Source: JAADHX01 sp964569385
GTDB taxonomy: Bacteria > Actinomycetota > Acidimicrobiia > Acidimicrobiales > Poriferisodalaceae
DNA length: 64,000 bases
Direction of reading: 5' to 3'
Assembly: GCA_964569385.1 (NCBI GenBank)
Contig: CAZMUM010000012.1
Span: 46,232-110,231 of the forward strand
Of the stretch, positions 41,763-51,092 are shown piece by piece (position 1 is the stretch's first letter; each line of letters opens with the position of its first letter). Made by a program: the position numbers and the translations under genes. The notes under the pieces were generated by a model that was given only the letters and a program-made list of their open reading frames with translations, was not told the DNA's origin and searched no databases.

Positions 41763-43457
41763 ATGACCACATCGGATCCCAATTCGAACCTCGACTTTGT
41801 GCGCGACCTCGTGCGGGCCGACGCGGCATCTGGCCGATTCGGCGGCAGGGTGCAGACCAGGTTTCCGCCTGAGCCCAATGGGTTCCTGCATATCGGCCAT
41901 GCCAAGGCGATCTGTCTCGACTTTGGTGTAGCGGCTGAGTTCGGAGGCCTCTGTAACCTCCGTTTCGACGACACCAACCCGCTAACCGAAGACGAAAACT
42001 ATGTCGATGCCATCATCGACGACTTGGCTTGGCTCGGCTTCACTGCCGATGCCGTGTTCCATGCGAGCGACTACTTCGAGCAGCTCTACCAATGGGCCGA
42101 GATCTTGGTGGCCGACGGTAAGGCCTACGTCGACGACCAGGACGCCGAAACGATTTCGGCCCAGCGGGGCGGGTTTGGTCATGCTGGCACCAACAGCCCG
42201 CATCGCGACCGATCAGCGGCCGACAACCTCGATTTGTTTCGGCGCATGCGCGACGGCGAATTCGAAGACGGCTCGCGGGTCCTGCGAGCCAAAATCGACA
42301 TGCAGAACAAGAACATGCAACTGCGCGACCCAGTGCTGTATCGCATCCGCCATGAGGAGCACCACCGGACCGGCGAAGACTGGGTAATTTACCCGACCTA
42401 TGACTGGGCCCACGGCCAGAGCGATGCCATCGAAAGGGTCACTCATTCTCTGTGCACGCTCGAGTTTGCCGACCATAGTGCGCTCTACGACTGGTGTTTG
42501 GCTCAGCTACCTCTCGATGGCCCGGCGCCGTACCAGACCGAGATGGCCAGGCTCGAACTTAGTCACACCATCACATCGAAACGCAAGCTACGCCGACTTG
42601 TCGATGACGGCACCGTCGATGGCTGGGATGACCCTCGATTGCCCACACTTCGTGGCCTTCGCCGTCGGGGTTACCCGGCGCCGGCCATTCGAGAGTTCTG
42701 CTCGTTCATTGGGGTGGCCAAGACCAACAGCCGTCAGGCCATCGAGCTACTCGAATCATTCGTCCGTACCGAACTTAACATCAAGGCCCAGCGGCGGATG
42801 GCCGTTCTACGCCCGCTCAAACTCACCATCACTAATTGGCCAACCGACGATGCTGGAGACCCCGTTGTCGAGTACCGCGACGCCATCAACAACCCCGAGA
42901 ACGCCGACGACGGTACTCGCAAGGTGTCCTTCAGCGGCACGCTGTACATCGAGCACGACGACTTCAAAGTCGATGCTCCCCGGAAATATTTCCGCCTTAC
43001 GGTGGGTCGTGAGGTTCGGCTACGGGCTGGCTATTTTGTTACTTGTACTGGCTACAACACCGACGATGCCGGCAACGTGATCGAGGTTCTGTGCACCTAT
43101 GACCCCGAGACGTCTGGCGGCAACGCCCCTGATGGCCGCAAGGTGAAGGCCACGATCCACTGGGTTTCCCAGCAGCATGCTGTCGACGCAACCGTTGCGT
43201 TGTATGACCGTCTGTTTAGTGCCGAGGTCCCTGGCGCCGAAACCGGCAACGAGTTCGACGATCTAAACTCGAACTCGCGCGAGGTCTTGACCAACTGCAA
43301 GCTCGAGCCTGCTTTAGCCGACACCGCCGCTGGCGAGGTAGTGCAGTTCGAACGGTTGGGCTACTTCGCGCTCGACGACGAAACACCAATGTTGTTCCAC
43401 CGTACTGTTGGTTTGCGCGACGAGTGGGCCAACCTCCAGAAACGCCGGCAGAAGTAG
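41763..43457 (+). CDS. glnS: Glutamine-tRNA ligase
   Basis: A 564-residue class I synthetase that charges tRNA-Gln with glutamine. The HIGH box is in RFPPEPNGFLHIGHAKAICL and the KMSKS-type loop in HTITSKRKLRRLV; tyrosine-rich YPTYDWAHGQSDAIE and the anticodon-binding beta-barrels (VSFSGTLYIEHDDF, RLTVGREVRLRAGYFV) match GlnRS rather than bacterial GluRS. Length is normal. ATG 41763 is the natural start; upstream sequence in the same frame holds the promoter. Most actinobacteria instead make Gln-tRNA through GatCAB, so the gene is notable. Confidence 0.93.
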   Translation: MTTSDPNSNLDFVRDLVRADAASGRFGGRVQTRFPPEPNGFLHIGHAKAICLDFGVAAEFGGLCNLRFDDTNPLTEDENYVDAIIDDLAWLGFTADAVFHASDYFEQLYQWAEILVADGKAYVDDQDAETISAQRGGFGHAGTNSPHRDRSAADNLDLFRRMRDGEFEDGSRVLRAKIDMQNKNMQLRDPVLYRIRHEEHHRTGEDWVIYPTYDWAHGQSDAIERVTHSLCTLEFADHSALYDWCLAQLPLDGPAPYQTEMARLELSHTITSKRKLRRLVDDGTVDGWDDPRLPTLRGLRRRGYPAPAIREFCSFIGVAKTNSRQAIELLESFVRTELNIKAQRRMAVLRPLKLTITNWPTDDAGDPVVEYRDAINNPENADDGTRKVSFSGTLYIEHDDFKVDAPRKYFRLTVGREVRLRAGYFVTCTGYNTDDAGNVIEVLCTYDPETSGGNAPDGRKVKATIHWVSQQHAVDATVALYDRLFSAEVPGAETGNEFDDLNSNSREVLTNCKLEPALADTAAGEVVQFERLGYFALDDETPMLFHRTVGLRDEWANLQKRRQK

Positions 43458-43481
43458 CTGCCTAAGAGTGGGGCACTGCGT

Positions 43482-44441
43482 CTAACCCAGCGCCGCCGAC
43501 CGCGCCGAGTTGCGTTCTCGCATCCAGTCGCCGACGGTGTTCAGGGCCAGCACGGTAATCACCAGCGCTACCGATGGGTATACGACGGGCCAGAGGTTCT
43601 GGCGCATATCGGCCCTGGCTTGGAAGATCATCTGGCCCCACGTCGCGGTTGGCGGCTGGACCGACAGGCCAAGGAACGCGAGGGTTCCTTCGAGCACCAT
43701 GATGGCCGCTGCGGCCACGAACGCGAATGCAAAGATGCTTGGCATGACGTTCGGAATGATCTCTCGCACGAGGATGCGAAGGGGTTTGGTACCGATTGAT
43801 CTTGCTGCTTCAACGAACTCTCGGTTTGAGACTGTGAGCGCGTTGGCTCTGGCCACCCTTGTGTATGGTGCGATGGACAACATGCCGATAACCAGTGAGA
43901 TGGCGGTGAGGCTACGAGTCTCGGTGATGGCCACCATTACCAACAGGAGCACAAGGCCAGGGAAGGCCAAGATCACGTCGACGAGTGCCATGATTACGGT
44001 CTCGGTTCTGCCTCGGACGAAGCCAACCAGCGATCCCAAGAACCCGCCGATGATCGTTCCGAAGGCAACCGCCACAGCGGCGACGATTAGTGAAACGCGA
44101 GCGCCATAGACGAGGCGAGCAAAGATGTCTCGAGCCAAGTTGTCGTTGCCAAGCCAAAACTTGGTCGACGGCCCTTGGTTAGTGGCCTCGCCATCAAAAA
44201 CGCCGAAAAGATGATTCGGGTCCTTGATAAACCAGAGATAGTCGGCCGTCACGGCTAAGAACACCACAACTAACAGCCAAAGGGCGCCCAAGCGGGCAGT
44301 CCATGGCATCGAACGGACTAGATCGGCGAAAGTCGGCTTAGCAGTGGGATCGGGAAGGTCCTCAACGATGAGAGTTCCGAGGGCCACATCGCCAGCATCA
44401 GATGGAACGAAAGCCGGATCCGGTGTGATGGAGTCGGTCAT
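43482..44441 (-). CDS. Oligopeptide/dipeptide-type ABC transporter permease (DppC/OppC)
   Basis: A 319-residue inner-membrane permease. The N-terminal cytoplasmic segment ends at about residue 47, followed by TM1 (GALWLLVVVFLAVTADYLWF); the gene then has the OppC-type loop NHLFGVFDGEA / KFWLGNDNLARDIFARLVYG and five further helices. The EAA motif for the ATPases is ANALTVSNREFVEAARSIG. It pairs with the DppB-like permease two bases upstream. Its stop is 24 bp from the convergent glnS stop. Confidence 0.92.
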   Translation of the reverse strand: MTDSITPDPAFVPSDAGDVALGTLIVEDLPDPTAKPTFADLVRSMPWTARLGALWLLVVVFLAVTADYLWFIKDPNHLFGVFDGEATNQGPSTKFWLGNDNLARDIFARLVYGARVSLIVAAVAVAFGTIIGGFLGSLVGFVRGRTETVIMALVDVILAFPGLVLLLVMVAITETRSLTAISLVIGMLSIAPYTRVARANALTVSNREFVEAARSIGTKPLRILVREIIPNVMPSIFAFAFVAAAAIMVLEGTLAFLGLSVQPPTATWGQMIFQARADMRQNLWPVVYPSVALVITVLALNTVGDWMRERNSARSAALG

Positions 44442-44443
44442 AG

Positions 44444-45409
44444 TTACCTCTTTCCAGCGCGGATGCGAGGGTCGATCGCTAGGTAAACGAAGTCGACCAT
44501 CGTGTTCAGAACCACGTAGACCGTGGCAATGAATACGGTGATGCCTTGTATGACGATGTAGTCGCGGCGCAGAATCGAGTCGATGAGCTGGCGCCCAATG
44601 CCGCCCATGGCGAAAAGTTGTTCGATTACGACGGTGCCGCCGATGAGGCCGCCGAGGTTGAGTGCCACAATCGTCACAAGGCTTAGCGACGAGGGGCGCA
44701 GGGCGTGGCGGAACAAGATGTAGCCATCGCTCATGCCCTTAGCCTTGGCCGAAAGCACGTAATTTTCTTCGAGCGTCGAGATCATGTCGGACCGTACGAG
44801 TCGTGAGAACACGGCTAGGTCGATGAGCGCCAGCGAGAAGGCCGGCAGTATCACGCCTCTGATATTGCCGGTGACGCTGTCGGTAAGACGAGTCCAACCA
44901 GTTGCCGGGAACCAGCCAAGTCTTTCGGCAAATAACCAGATTACGAAGACGCCAACGACGAAGTTCGGTATCGACAATCCTATTTGTAACCCCGCGGAGA
45001 TGAATTTGTCGGGGGCGCGGCCTTGCTTATAGGCCGACAAGACTCCTAGCGGGATCGCTAGTACCACGGCAAAGATGATGGCCACGGCTGCTAACTCGAG
45101 CGTGATTGGGAGACGCTCGCGCATGATGTTTATGACCGGCTGATCAGTAATGTAGGAATTGCCGAGGTCGCCGGTGGTGATGTCGCCAAGCCAACTTGCG
45201 TACTGCACGATGACGGGCCTGTTCAGACCGAGTTCTTCGCGAATCTCGGCAACACGAACTTGGTCGTTCTGGGCCTCTGGAGGAATCTTGAGGTCGACCG
45301 GGTCGCCGGGTAGAAGCTGCACCATGAAGAACGTCAGCGCAGACACGGCTAGCAACGTTGCGGCCATACGGACGAGCCGAGACAGAATCAGTTTTAGCAT
45401 CGGTGACAT
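44444..45409 (-). CDS. Oligopeptide/dipeptide-type ABC transporter permease (DppB/OppB)
   Basis: A 321-residue permease with six membrane helices. The first is MAATLLAVSALTFFMVQLLP followed by GDPVDLKIPPEA; the EAA loop is SDMISTLEENYVLSAKAKGM, and LNLGGLIGGTVVIEQLFAMG is typical of DppB. It would form the channel with the DppC-like protein encoded just downstream. It is separated from the substrate-binding-protein gene by 118 bp holding a strong palindrome. Confidence 0.92.
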   Translation of the reverse strand: MSPMLKLILSRLVRMAATLLAVSALTFFMVQLLPGDPVDLKIPPEAQNDQVRVAEIREELGLNRPVIVQYASWLGDITTGDLGNSYITDQPVINIMRERLPITLELAAVAIIFAVVLAIPLGVLSAYKQGRAPDKFISAGLQIGLSIPNFVVGVFVIWLFAERLGWFPATGWTRLTDSVTGNIRGVILPAFSLALIDLAVFSRLVRSDMISTLEENYVLSAKAKGMSDGYILFRHALRPSSLSLVTIVALNLGGLIGGTVVIEQLFAMGGIGRQLIDSILRRDYIVIQGITVFIATVYVVLNTMVDFVYLAIDPRIRAGKR

Positions 45410-45460
45410 CGAGTGGCCCTTGTGGTCGACGATTGTAGAACTTTGTTAGCTGCTGACGAG

Positions 45461-45494
45461 CCGGGAGGTGGAGCCATATGGCTCCACCTCCCGG
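45461..45494. promoter_or_regulatory. 34-bp perfect palindrome after the binding-protein gene
   Basis: The sequence from 45461 to 45494 equals its own reverse complement (centre CCATATGG, arms starting CCGGGAGGTGGAG). As RNA it forms a long GC-rich hairpin between the binding protein and permease genes. This would fit partial termination or protection of the binding-protein mRNA, so that the binding protein is made in excess. Confidence 0.55.
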
Positions 45495-45527
45495 ACGGGT
45501 CAGGTCATGTCAGTTTCTGGATGCGTA

Positions 45528-47345
45528 TCAGTTGGTGAAACGGACGTAGAGGTAACGAGCCTCAGAGGCCGGGTGACCAGCACCGAGGACACCGTCTGGG
45601 GTCTCCCAGCCAGCGAAGCCGGTGATCCCTTCCGATGTGGCGATCAGCGTCGCTGTATGACCAGAGAACCAGATTGGAACCTGCTCATTCAGCGTAAAGC
45701 TGACCTGCTCGTACAGTGCATAGCGCTCGTCGAAGTCGTCGGTGTTGATGGCGTCGACAAGCAGTTGGTACAGCTCTGCAGTAGCAAAGTTGGAGAAGTT
45801 GGTAGCCGAGAACGGGATACCAAGCGATTCCGCTATCTCCGGAGTAGGTGCACCAAAGGCCGGGTTCAGAGACAAGGCTGGATCGTCATCTGAACTCCAA
45901 CGCCAGCAGTGAGCCTGGTGGGTACCGACAAAGCCATTTTCCAACCCAAGCGCATTGTTGATGTGCGTGGCCTGGTCGAACGCTGTTAGCTCGACGTTCA
46001 CCAGATCAGTCGAGTCCCAGACAGCCTGGAGAACCTGCATGGCAGCCACCAGGGTTGGGTCTGGCGGACAACTCAGCTCGACGTCGATGTTCTCGCCCAC
46101 GGCTTTGCCGTCGGAACGATCCGGATCATCAATGTACTCCTGGATGAGCGCAGTTCCGGCCGGAATATCGAAGTCGACCCAGCCATCGGCAGCCTCTTGG
46201 GAGTACCAAGGGCTATCGGGGCTGAACCACTGACGACCAGGAAGCGAAATACCGGTGCCGCCAAGGGCATCGATTACTGCATCCTGGTTGTTGAGATGGG
46301 TCAGACCCCTGCGAACCCTGACATCGTCGAATGGCGGAACAAGCACGTTGAACATGCCGCCGCCACTGTTGTTGCCCTGGAACTCGTACAGGATCAGGCC
46401 ATCGGCATCGCGGGCGTCACGAATGGTGCCCTGGCGCAACGTCTGGAGCGCGTTGGTTGTGCCAGCTATCAACGACGACAGGCGGGTGCCCTCGTCGGGG
46501 ATTGGGCGGAAGTTGATGCTGTCGAGATACGGCAGCTGGTTTCCATCGCGATCGCTTTGCCAGTAGTCGTCGTTGCGTACAACGGTGGTCTCGTTATCGA
46601 TGTCGCGTTTAGCGATGACAAAGGGACCAGTACCAATGGGGTTGATGCTGTAACCCTCTGGATCAGCCAGTGCGGCAGCCGGTTCGAACACCATGCCAAG
46701 CGGGGCCCTGGTCAGCGAAGCCAAGAACGCCGAGTTTCCGTTGGTAAGGGTGTAGGTGACCTCAAGATCGCCCGTGGCTTCGACGGCCTCAACTCCAGCG
46801 GCCGCAACGGCCCCTGCACCAACAGCACCCTCTTGCTGCATCGGGAACATGTCGGCAATGGTCTGAGCCGTTACGGCAACCCCGTTATGGAACGAGATGC
46901 CGGGACGAAGAGTTACTACGTACTCGGTGAAGTCGGCGTTGTTTGTGACGCTTTCGGCCAACCAAGGGGTGGGCTGGAAGTCGCTGTCGATCTCGAACAA
47001 CAGGTCATATATCGACCTCATCATGTTGTAACACGGCGAAGAACAGTTGTCCTCCCACGGACGGAGACCAGTGGCCTCAGCCTCAAGACCTATGGTGATC
47101 ACGCCCCCGTAGGTGATCGGATCTTCTGGCGCAGTTGTTGGTGCTTGCGTGGCGCTGACGGTGGTCGGCGGTGCCGTTGTGTCGGCAGGGTCCTCCGACG
47201 TAGCGTCGTCGGTAGTAGCGGTCGGTGCGGCAGTAGTGCCTGTGGCACCGCTGTCTGCGTCGCCATCTTCGCTGTCGCCGCAGGCTGCGGCGATCATTCC
47301 GAATGCCAGCAGGAGTGCCAGCAGTTTTATCCATTTGCTTCTCAT
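45528..47345 (-). CDS. ABC transporter substrate-binding lipoprotein (SBP family 5)
   Basis: A 605-residue solute-binding lipoprotein of the oligopeptide/dipeptide type. The lipobox is GMIAAAC (Cys about 22), followed by a Thr/Ala-rich linker to about residue 70. The mature protein shows GVITIGLEAEATGLRPWEDN, RSIYDLLFEID, YVVTLRPGISFHNGVAVTAQ and INPIGTGPFVIAKRD, all typical of family 5. ATG 47345 has AGGAGG about 8 bases upstream. It captures peptides or other small solutes outside the membrane and delivers them to the adjacent permeases. The ligand is unknown. Confidence 0.93.
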   Translation of the reverse strand: MRSKWIKLLALLLAFGMIAAACGDSEDGDADSGATGTTAAPTATTDDATSEDPADTTAPPTTVSATQAPTTAPEDPITYGGVITIGLEAEATGLRPWEDNCSSPCYNMMRSIYDLLFEIDSDFQPTPWLAESVTNNADFTEYVVTLRPGISFHNGVAVTAQTIADMFPMQQEGAVGAGAVAAAGVEAVEATGDLEVTYTLTNGNSAFLASLTRAPLGMVFEPAAALADPEGYSINPIGTGPFVIAKRDIDNETTVVRNDDYWQSDRDGNQLPYLDSINFRPIPDEGTRLSSLIAGTTNALQTLRQGTIRDARDADGLILYEFQGNNSGGGMFNVLVPPFDDVRVRRGLTHLNNQDAVIDALGGTGISLPGRQWFSPDSPWYSQEAADGWVDFDIPAGTALIQEYIDDPDRSDGKAVGENIDVELSCPPDPTLVAAMQVLQAVWDSTDLVNVELTAFDQATHINNALGLENGFVGTHQAHCWRWSSDDDPALSLNPAFGAPTPEIAESLGIPFSATNFSNFATAELYQLLVDAINTDDFDERYALYEQVSFTLNEQVPIWFSGHTATLIATSEGITGFAGWETPDGVLGAGHPASEARYLYVRFTN

Positions 47346-47426
47346 ATGGTTTCCCTCCTATGAGCTCATTGAGCCCGGGAATTGTCCTTGGTTTCCTAAT
47401 GTGGGCCAGCGCCCTCCGTTGCCGGC

Positions 47427-48656
47427 TCAGTCAGTGGCCAGTGACACCTCCACAGGTTCGACTAGTGGGTGGTGACACGCCACGAAATGGTCGTGTCCCA
47501 CAGATCTGAGCTGCGGTTCCTCGGCCGAACAGATGTCGTCGGCGTAGGGGCAGCGAGTACGGAAACGGCAGCCCGACGGTGGGTTGATCGGCGATGGAAG
47601 ATCGCCCTCTTCGACCATGTCAGTGTCGAGTTCGACGGTTGGGTCAGGTTCCGGAACCGAATTGAGCAATAGCGCTGTATAGGGGTGTGCAGGTCGTTCG
47701 TAGAGATCGTTGGCCTCAGAGACCTCGCACATCTTGCCTAGGTACATGACCGCAACGCGGTCGCTGATGTTCTTGACCACGGCAAGATCGTGGGCGATAA
47801 ACACCAGAGTTAACCCGAATTGGGTTTTGAGATCCTGGAGCAGGTTGAGAATCTGGGCTTGGACCGAGACATCGAGCGCCGACACCGGCTCGTCGCAGAT
47901 GAGCAACTTGGGGTCTGTTGACAGCGCTCTGGCGATCGAGATGCGCTGACACTGGCCACCGGAGAACTCGTGGGCGTGTTTGTCGACTGCGACTTCGGGA
48001 TCGATGCCTACTTGCTCAAGTAAGCGGGCGACCGTGGGAGATCCCTTGGGGATGGCGCCGAGTCGCTCGGCGTTGGTAGTGCGGTAGATCTTCCGGCCAA
48101 ACGCAGTGAGCGCAGTAAGTACGACCGCAACGATAATCGCCAGAGCCAGATTCCAGAACTGATTGGTGATGAAGAACCCGATGAGAACAATGGCTACCGA
48201 ACCGGCCATCATCATCTGGGTGCGCTTGGCCTCGAGCATCGCAGGTGACTCGGTGTCTTCGCCCGAAAGACCCCACACGTCGATCGGCTCGGAAACCACC
48301 TTGCCGACCTTGCGGCGGGGGTTGAGTGACGAGATCGGATCTTGGAAGATCATCTGGATCTCGGTGCGCTTGCGACGCAGAGCTTCGCCTGACAATTCGG
48401 TTAGGTCGCCACCGCCGAGAATTACCGAACCCGAGGTAGGTGGAGGCAGCTGAATGATGGCTTTGCCCGTAGTCGACTTGCCGCAACCAGACTCGCCCAC
48501 CAAACCCAAAGTCTCGCCTGGTTTGATGTCGAAGCTGATACCAGAAACTGCTTTGACAGTTGCGCCACCGCCAACTGGAAACTCGACTGTTAGGTCCTCG
48601 ACCCGAAGCATGACGTCGTTTGGGTCGCGAAGATGAAGCTTGCCGGTGCCTGCCAT
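47427..48656 (-). CDS. OppF/DppF-like ABC ATPase with an inserted membrane hairpin
   Basis: A 409-residue ATPase. Walker A is GESGCGKST (54-62), the Q-loop is MIFQDP (Gln105), the signature is FSGGQ (231-235) and Walker B is LLICDEP (251-257); the oligopeptide-transporter C-terminal domain ends with GCRFRTRCPYADDIC and the Cys pattern of that domain. Between the Q-loop and the signature, residues about 149-186 hold two hydrophobic stretches (MMAGSVAIVLIGFFIT and LALAIIVAVVLTALTAF), which normal OppF proteins lack. The gene starts at the last base of the OppD-like gene. The cytoplasmic motor would thus be partly membrane-embedded (inference). Confidence 0.9.
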   Translation of the reverse strand: MAGTGKLHLRDPNDVMLRVEDLTVEFPVGGGATVKAVSGISFDIKPGETLGLVGESGCGKSTTGKAIIQLPPPTSGSVILGGGDLTELSGEALRRKRTEIQMIFQDPISSLNPRRKVGKVVSEPIDVWGLSGEDTESPAMLEAKRTQMMMAGSVAIVLIGFFITNQFWNLALAIIVAVVLTALTAFGRKIYRTTNAERLGAIPKGSPTVARLLEQVGIDPEVAVDKHAHEFSGGQCQRISIARALSTDPKLLICDEPVSALDVSVQAQILNLLQDLKTQFGLTLVFIAHDLAVVKNISDRVAVMYLGKMCEVSEANDLYERPAHPYTALLLNSVPEPDPTVELDTDMVEEGDLPSPINPPSGCRFRTRCPYADDICSAEEPQLRSVGHDHFVACHHPLVEPVEVSLATD

Positions 48657-49834
48657 TAGGCGCTCACCTCTTGTGCTGCCACGGACTCGTCGTGGGCCTG
48701 AATCGACACCGCTTGGGGCAGCCCTTTGGCAATGTTGGCTTCGAATGCAGCTTTGTTCTCGTCGCTACCTACTGGTAGGTGGCACCTATAGGTGTGACCG
48801 GGCCCGGCCTCAACTAGCGGCGGCAACTCGTCGAAACAGCGGTCCTGGGCGTAGGCACAACGCGGGCTAAACGCACAACCGGTTGGGGGATTGATTAGGT
48901 CTGGCGGGCGGCCCGGGATTGATGCGAGACGGGTGTGGTTACGGTGGGTTGTGCGCGGAATCGAACGTAGTAGTGCCTCGGTGTATGGCATCCGCACGTC
49001 GGAGAACAACACCGATGTGGGCGCCTTTTCGACGATTCGGCCGGCGTACATGACAGCGATTTCGTCGGTGCGACCAGCAACAACGCCCAGGTCGTGGGTG
49101 ACCAACATCATGGCCATATCACGATCTTGTTGTTCGTTCGCCAGGAGATTCATGATGGAGTGTTGGACGGTTACATCGAGAGCGGTCGTGGGCTCGTCGG
49201 CCAAGAGCAGTTTGGGACCACAAGCCATGGCGATGGCGATCGACACCCGCTGACGCATACCGCCAGAGAGTTCGTGCGGGTAAGCCCGTAGACGTTTCTT
49301 GGCCTCAGGAATACGCACCTGCTTGAGTAGCTGAAGAGCAGTGTCGTTGGCCGCAGCCTTATCCATCTTGAGGTGGTGGCGAAGGTGCTCTGTGACCTGA
49401 CGACCTATCCGAACCACTGGGTTAAGAGAAGTCATTGGGTCTTGGAAGACCATCGAGATTTCTTTGCCCCAATAGTTGCGCATCTCGCGGGAGCTCAGGT
49501 CGAGCAGCTCGCGGCCTTGGTAACGCACGGACCCAGAAGTGACCACGTTGCTGCCGAGGTTCAGTTTCATGATTGTGCGGGCCAGAACCGTTTTGCCTGA
49601 TCCGGATTCGCCGACGATACCGATGGTCTTGCCGCGGTCGAGGCTAAAACTGACGCCATCGACGGCCCTGACGACCCCTCGCGGTGTTACGAAGTGGGTC
49701 ATGAGATCGTTGACGACCAACAGAGGCTCGCTGGCGAGCGTGTCGTTAGGATTTGCAGCCTCTGCCGCCAACGGGTCCCCCTCGGTTGAAGTCTGGCCCG
49801 ATCCCCAGGGCGCGATCCGCGTGACTGTAGTCAC
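48656..49834 (-). CDS. OppD/DppD-like ABC transporter ATPase
   Basis: A 392-residue ATPase that heads the transporter operon. Walker A is GESGSGKT, the Q-loop MVFQDPMTSLNP, the signature LSGGMRQRVSIAIAM, Walker B LLLADEPTTALD and the switch His in LVTHDLG. The C-terminal oligo_HPY-type domain contains PGRPPDLINPPTGCAFSPRC. The N-terminus is about 40 residues longer than usual and low in structure, so a later start is possible. It shares a base with the OppF-like gene and powers uptake with it. Confidence 0.92.
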   Translation of the reverse strand: MTTVTRIAPWGSGQTSTEGDPLAAEAANPNDTLASEPLLVVNDLMTHFVTPRGVVRAVDGVSFSLDRGKTIGIVGESGSGKTVLARTIMKLNLGSNVVTSGSVRYQGRELLDLSSREMRNYWGKEISMVFQDPMTSLNPVVRIGRQVTEHLRHHLKMDKAAANDTALQLLKQVRIPEAKKRLRAYPHELSGGMRQRVSIAIAMACGPKLLLADEPTTALDVTVQHSIMNLLANEQQDRDMAMMLVTHDLGVVAGRTDEIAVMYAGRIVEKAPTSVLFSDVRMPYTEALLRSIPRTTHRNHTRLASIPGRPPDLINPPTGCAFSPRCAYAQDRCFDELPPLVEAGPGHTYRCHLPVGSDENKAAFEANIAKGLPQAVSIQAHDESVAAQEVSA

Positions 49835-49871
49835 AACGACTGCGGGAACATTAGGTGCCTACGCCGGACCG

Positions 49872-49913
49872 GTCAAACACCAACGCGGGTCTTTTGTCAA
49901 ACATCAACCGCGC
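49872..49913. repeat. Direct repeat upstream of the ABC transporter operon
   Basis: GTCAAACACCAACGCGG (from 49872) and GTCAAACATCAACCGCG (from 49896) are near-identical copies 24 bp apart in the 169-bp gap before the operon. They may be binding sites for a regulator; no neighbour identifies it. Confidence 0.3.
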
Positions 49914-50003
49914 TGTCACACGTCCAGAAATATTAGGTAGCGGGCGATTTGTAGAACCAGTGACTTTGGTGTAGGCGATCGTGCACCGAGGGTGTGGATC
50001 CAT

Positions 50004-51068
50004 TCACGCGACGGCGAGCAGTGTTTCACCATCGACACCTACTTGCGTCGACACTGCTATTAGTTCGCCGAACGTCCCGGAATCAATGGGTATTGCTGTT
50101 GCTCTGGCGATTCTGGCTCTCTGTTCGGGCTGACCAGGAGTGAGCACCTCGTCGTATCCCTCGGCGGGCCCGCTGGATCGGACCCAGTCAAGAAACGAGT
50201 CGACCTCGCTTCGCAACCCAACAGGATCACCGACCGCGCCCGGTTTGATGACAATTGTCGTCATACTGTTTAATACACTGCCGTCGTCCGGATTCTTGGG
50301 CTGAAGCGTGGTTCCGCCCAGAAGTGCCGCGCCCAGTAGCTCACACACGATCGCCAGCCCGCTGCCCTTGTGTTCGCCCATTGCGACCAGCGCGCCAGGC
50401 GGCGAGCTGAACATTACGCCGGGATCGTCAGTGAGAATTCCGTCGGTACCGATGACGGTTCCGTAGGGCACCTTGACCCCCGCGTTGTTTGCCACCCTCG
50501 CTTTACCAAGAGCGATCCGACTAGTGGCCATGTCGAGAAGCACTGATGGCGAGTTGTCGGCGGCTGGAATTGCAACGCAAAACGGGTTTGTGGCGAACCG
50601 TGCATCTCGCCCCCCATGGGGGGCCACGAGAGCGTGATGACCGGCCACGTTCACGAAGTGCATCGAGATCAGGCCAGCCGCTGCTGCTTGTTCGGCCCAG
50701 TGCCCGATGCGTCCGATGTGAAAGCTGTCGCGGAGTCCGACTAACGCGAGACCGTGCTTGTTGCCCCGTTCGATGGCAATCTCCATCGTCTCGAACCCAG
50801 TCACCTGACCGAACGAACGATTGCCATCCAGAACAACGATGGACCCATCATCTCTGGCAACGCTGACATGGCCGTTGATCTTGAGGAGACCATGGCTGGC
50901 CCGGTCGACATACGTAGGCAGCATGCCAACGCCGTGACTGTCGTGGCCAGCCAAGTTGGCGCCCACAAGTTGATCGGCCACGAGTTGCTGCTCCCGCGGG
51001 TCGGAACCAAGGCCAGCTATGACCTCCATAACGAATTGGTGGAGCCGGTCTGGATGAACGTCGGTCAT
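50004..51068 (-). CDS. Malate/L-lactate dehydrogenase family oxidoreductase (LDH2/MDH2 type)
   Basis: A 354-residue NAD(P)-dependent enzyme of the LDH2/MDH2 family. The sequence shows NLAGHDSHGVGMLPTYVDR, VTGFETMEIAIERGNKHG, LRDSFHIGRIGHWAEQAA, FATNPFCVAIPA, LLDMATSRIALGKARVA and MGEHKGSGLAIVCELL; the catalytic His is in the DSHG and FHIG regions. Members reduce 2-oxoacids such as ureidoglycolate, sulfolactate or malate; the substrate is not clear here. It lies between the ABC operon and a small membrane protein. Confidence 0.88.
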   Translation of the reverse strand: MTDVHPDRLHQFVMEVIAGLGSDPREQQLVADQLVGANLAGHDSHGVGMLPTYVDRASHGLLKINGHVSVARDDGSIVVLDGNRSFGQVTGFETMEIAIERGNKHGLALVGLRDSFHIGRIGHWAEQAAAAGLISMHFVNVAGHHALVAPHGGRDARFATNPFCVAIPAADNSPSVLLDMATSRIALGKARVANNAGVKVPYGTVIGTDGILTDDPGVMFSSPPGALVAMGEHKGSGLAIVCELLGAALLGGTTLQPKNPDDGSVLNSMTTIVIKPGAVGDPVGLRSEVDSFLDWVRSSGPAEGYDEVLTPGQPEQRARIARATAIPIDSGTFGELIAVSTQVGVDGETLLAVA

Positions 51069-51092
51069 GGCAGCCGAAGTTACTCGCCGTGG

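Noticed and set aside
46197..47363. A 388-codon plus-strand open frame opposite the substrate-binding protein
   Set aside because: Antisense to a well-supported lipoprotein gene with a strong ribosome binding site; its translation is low in complexity and has no family features.
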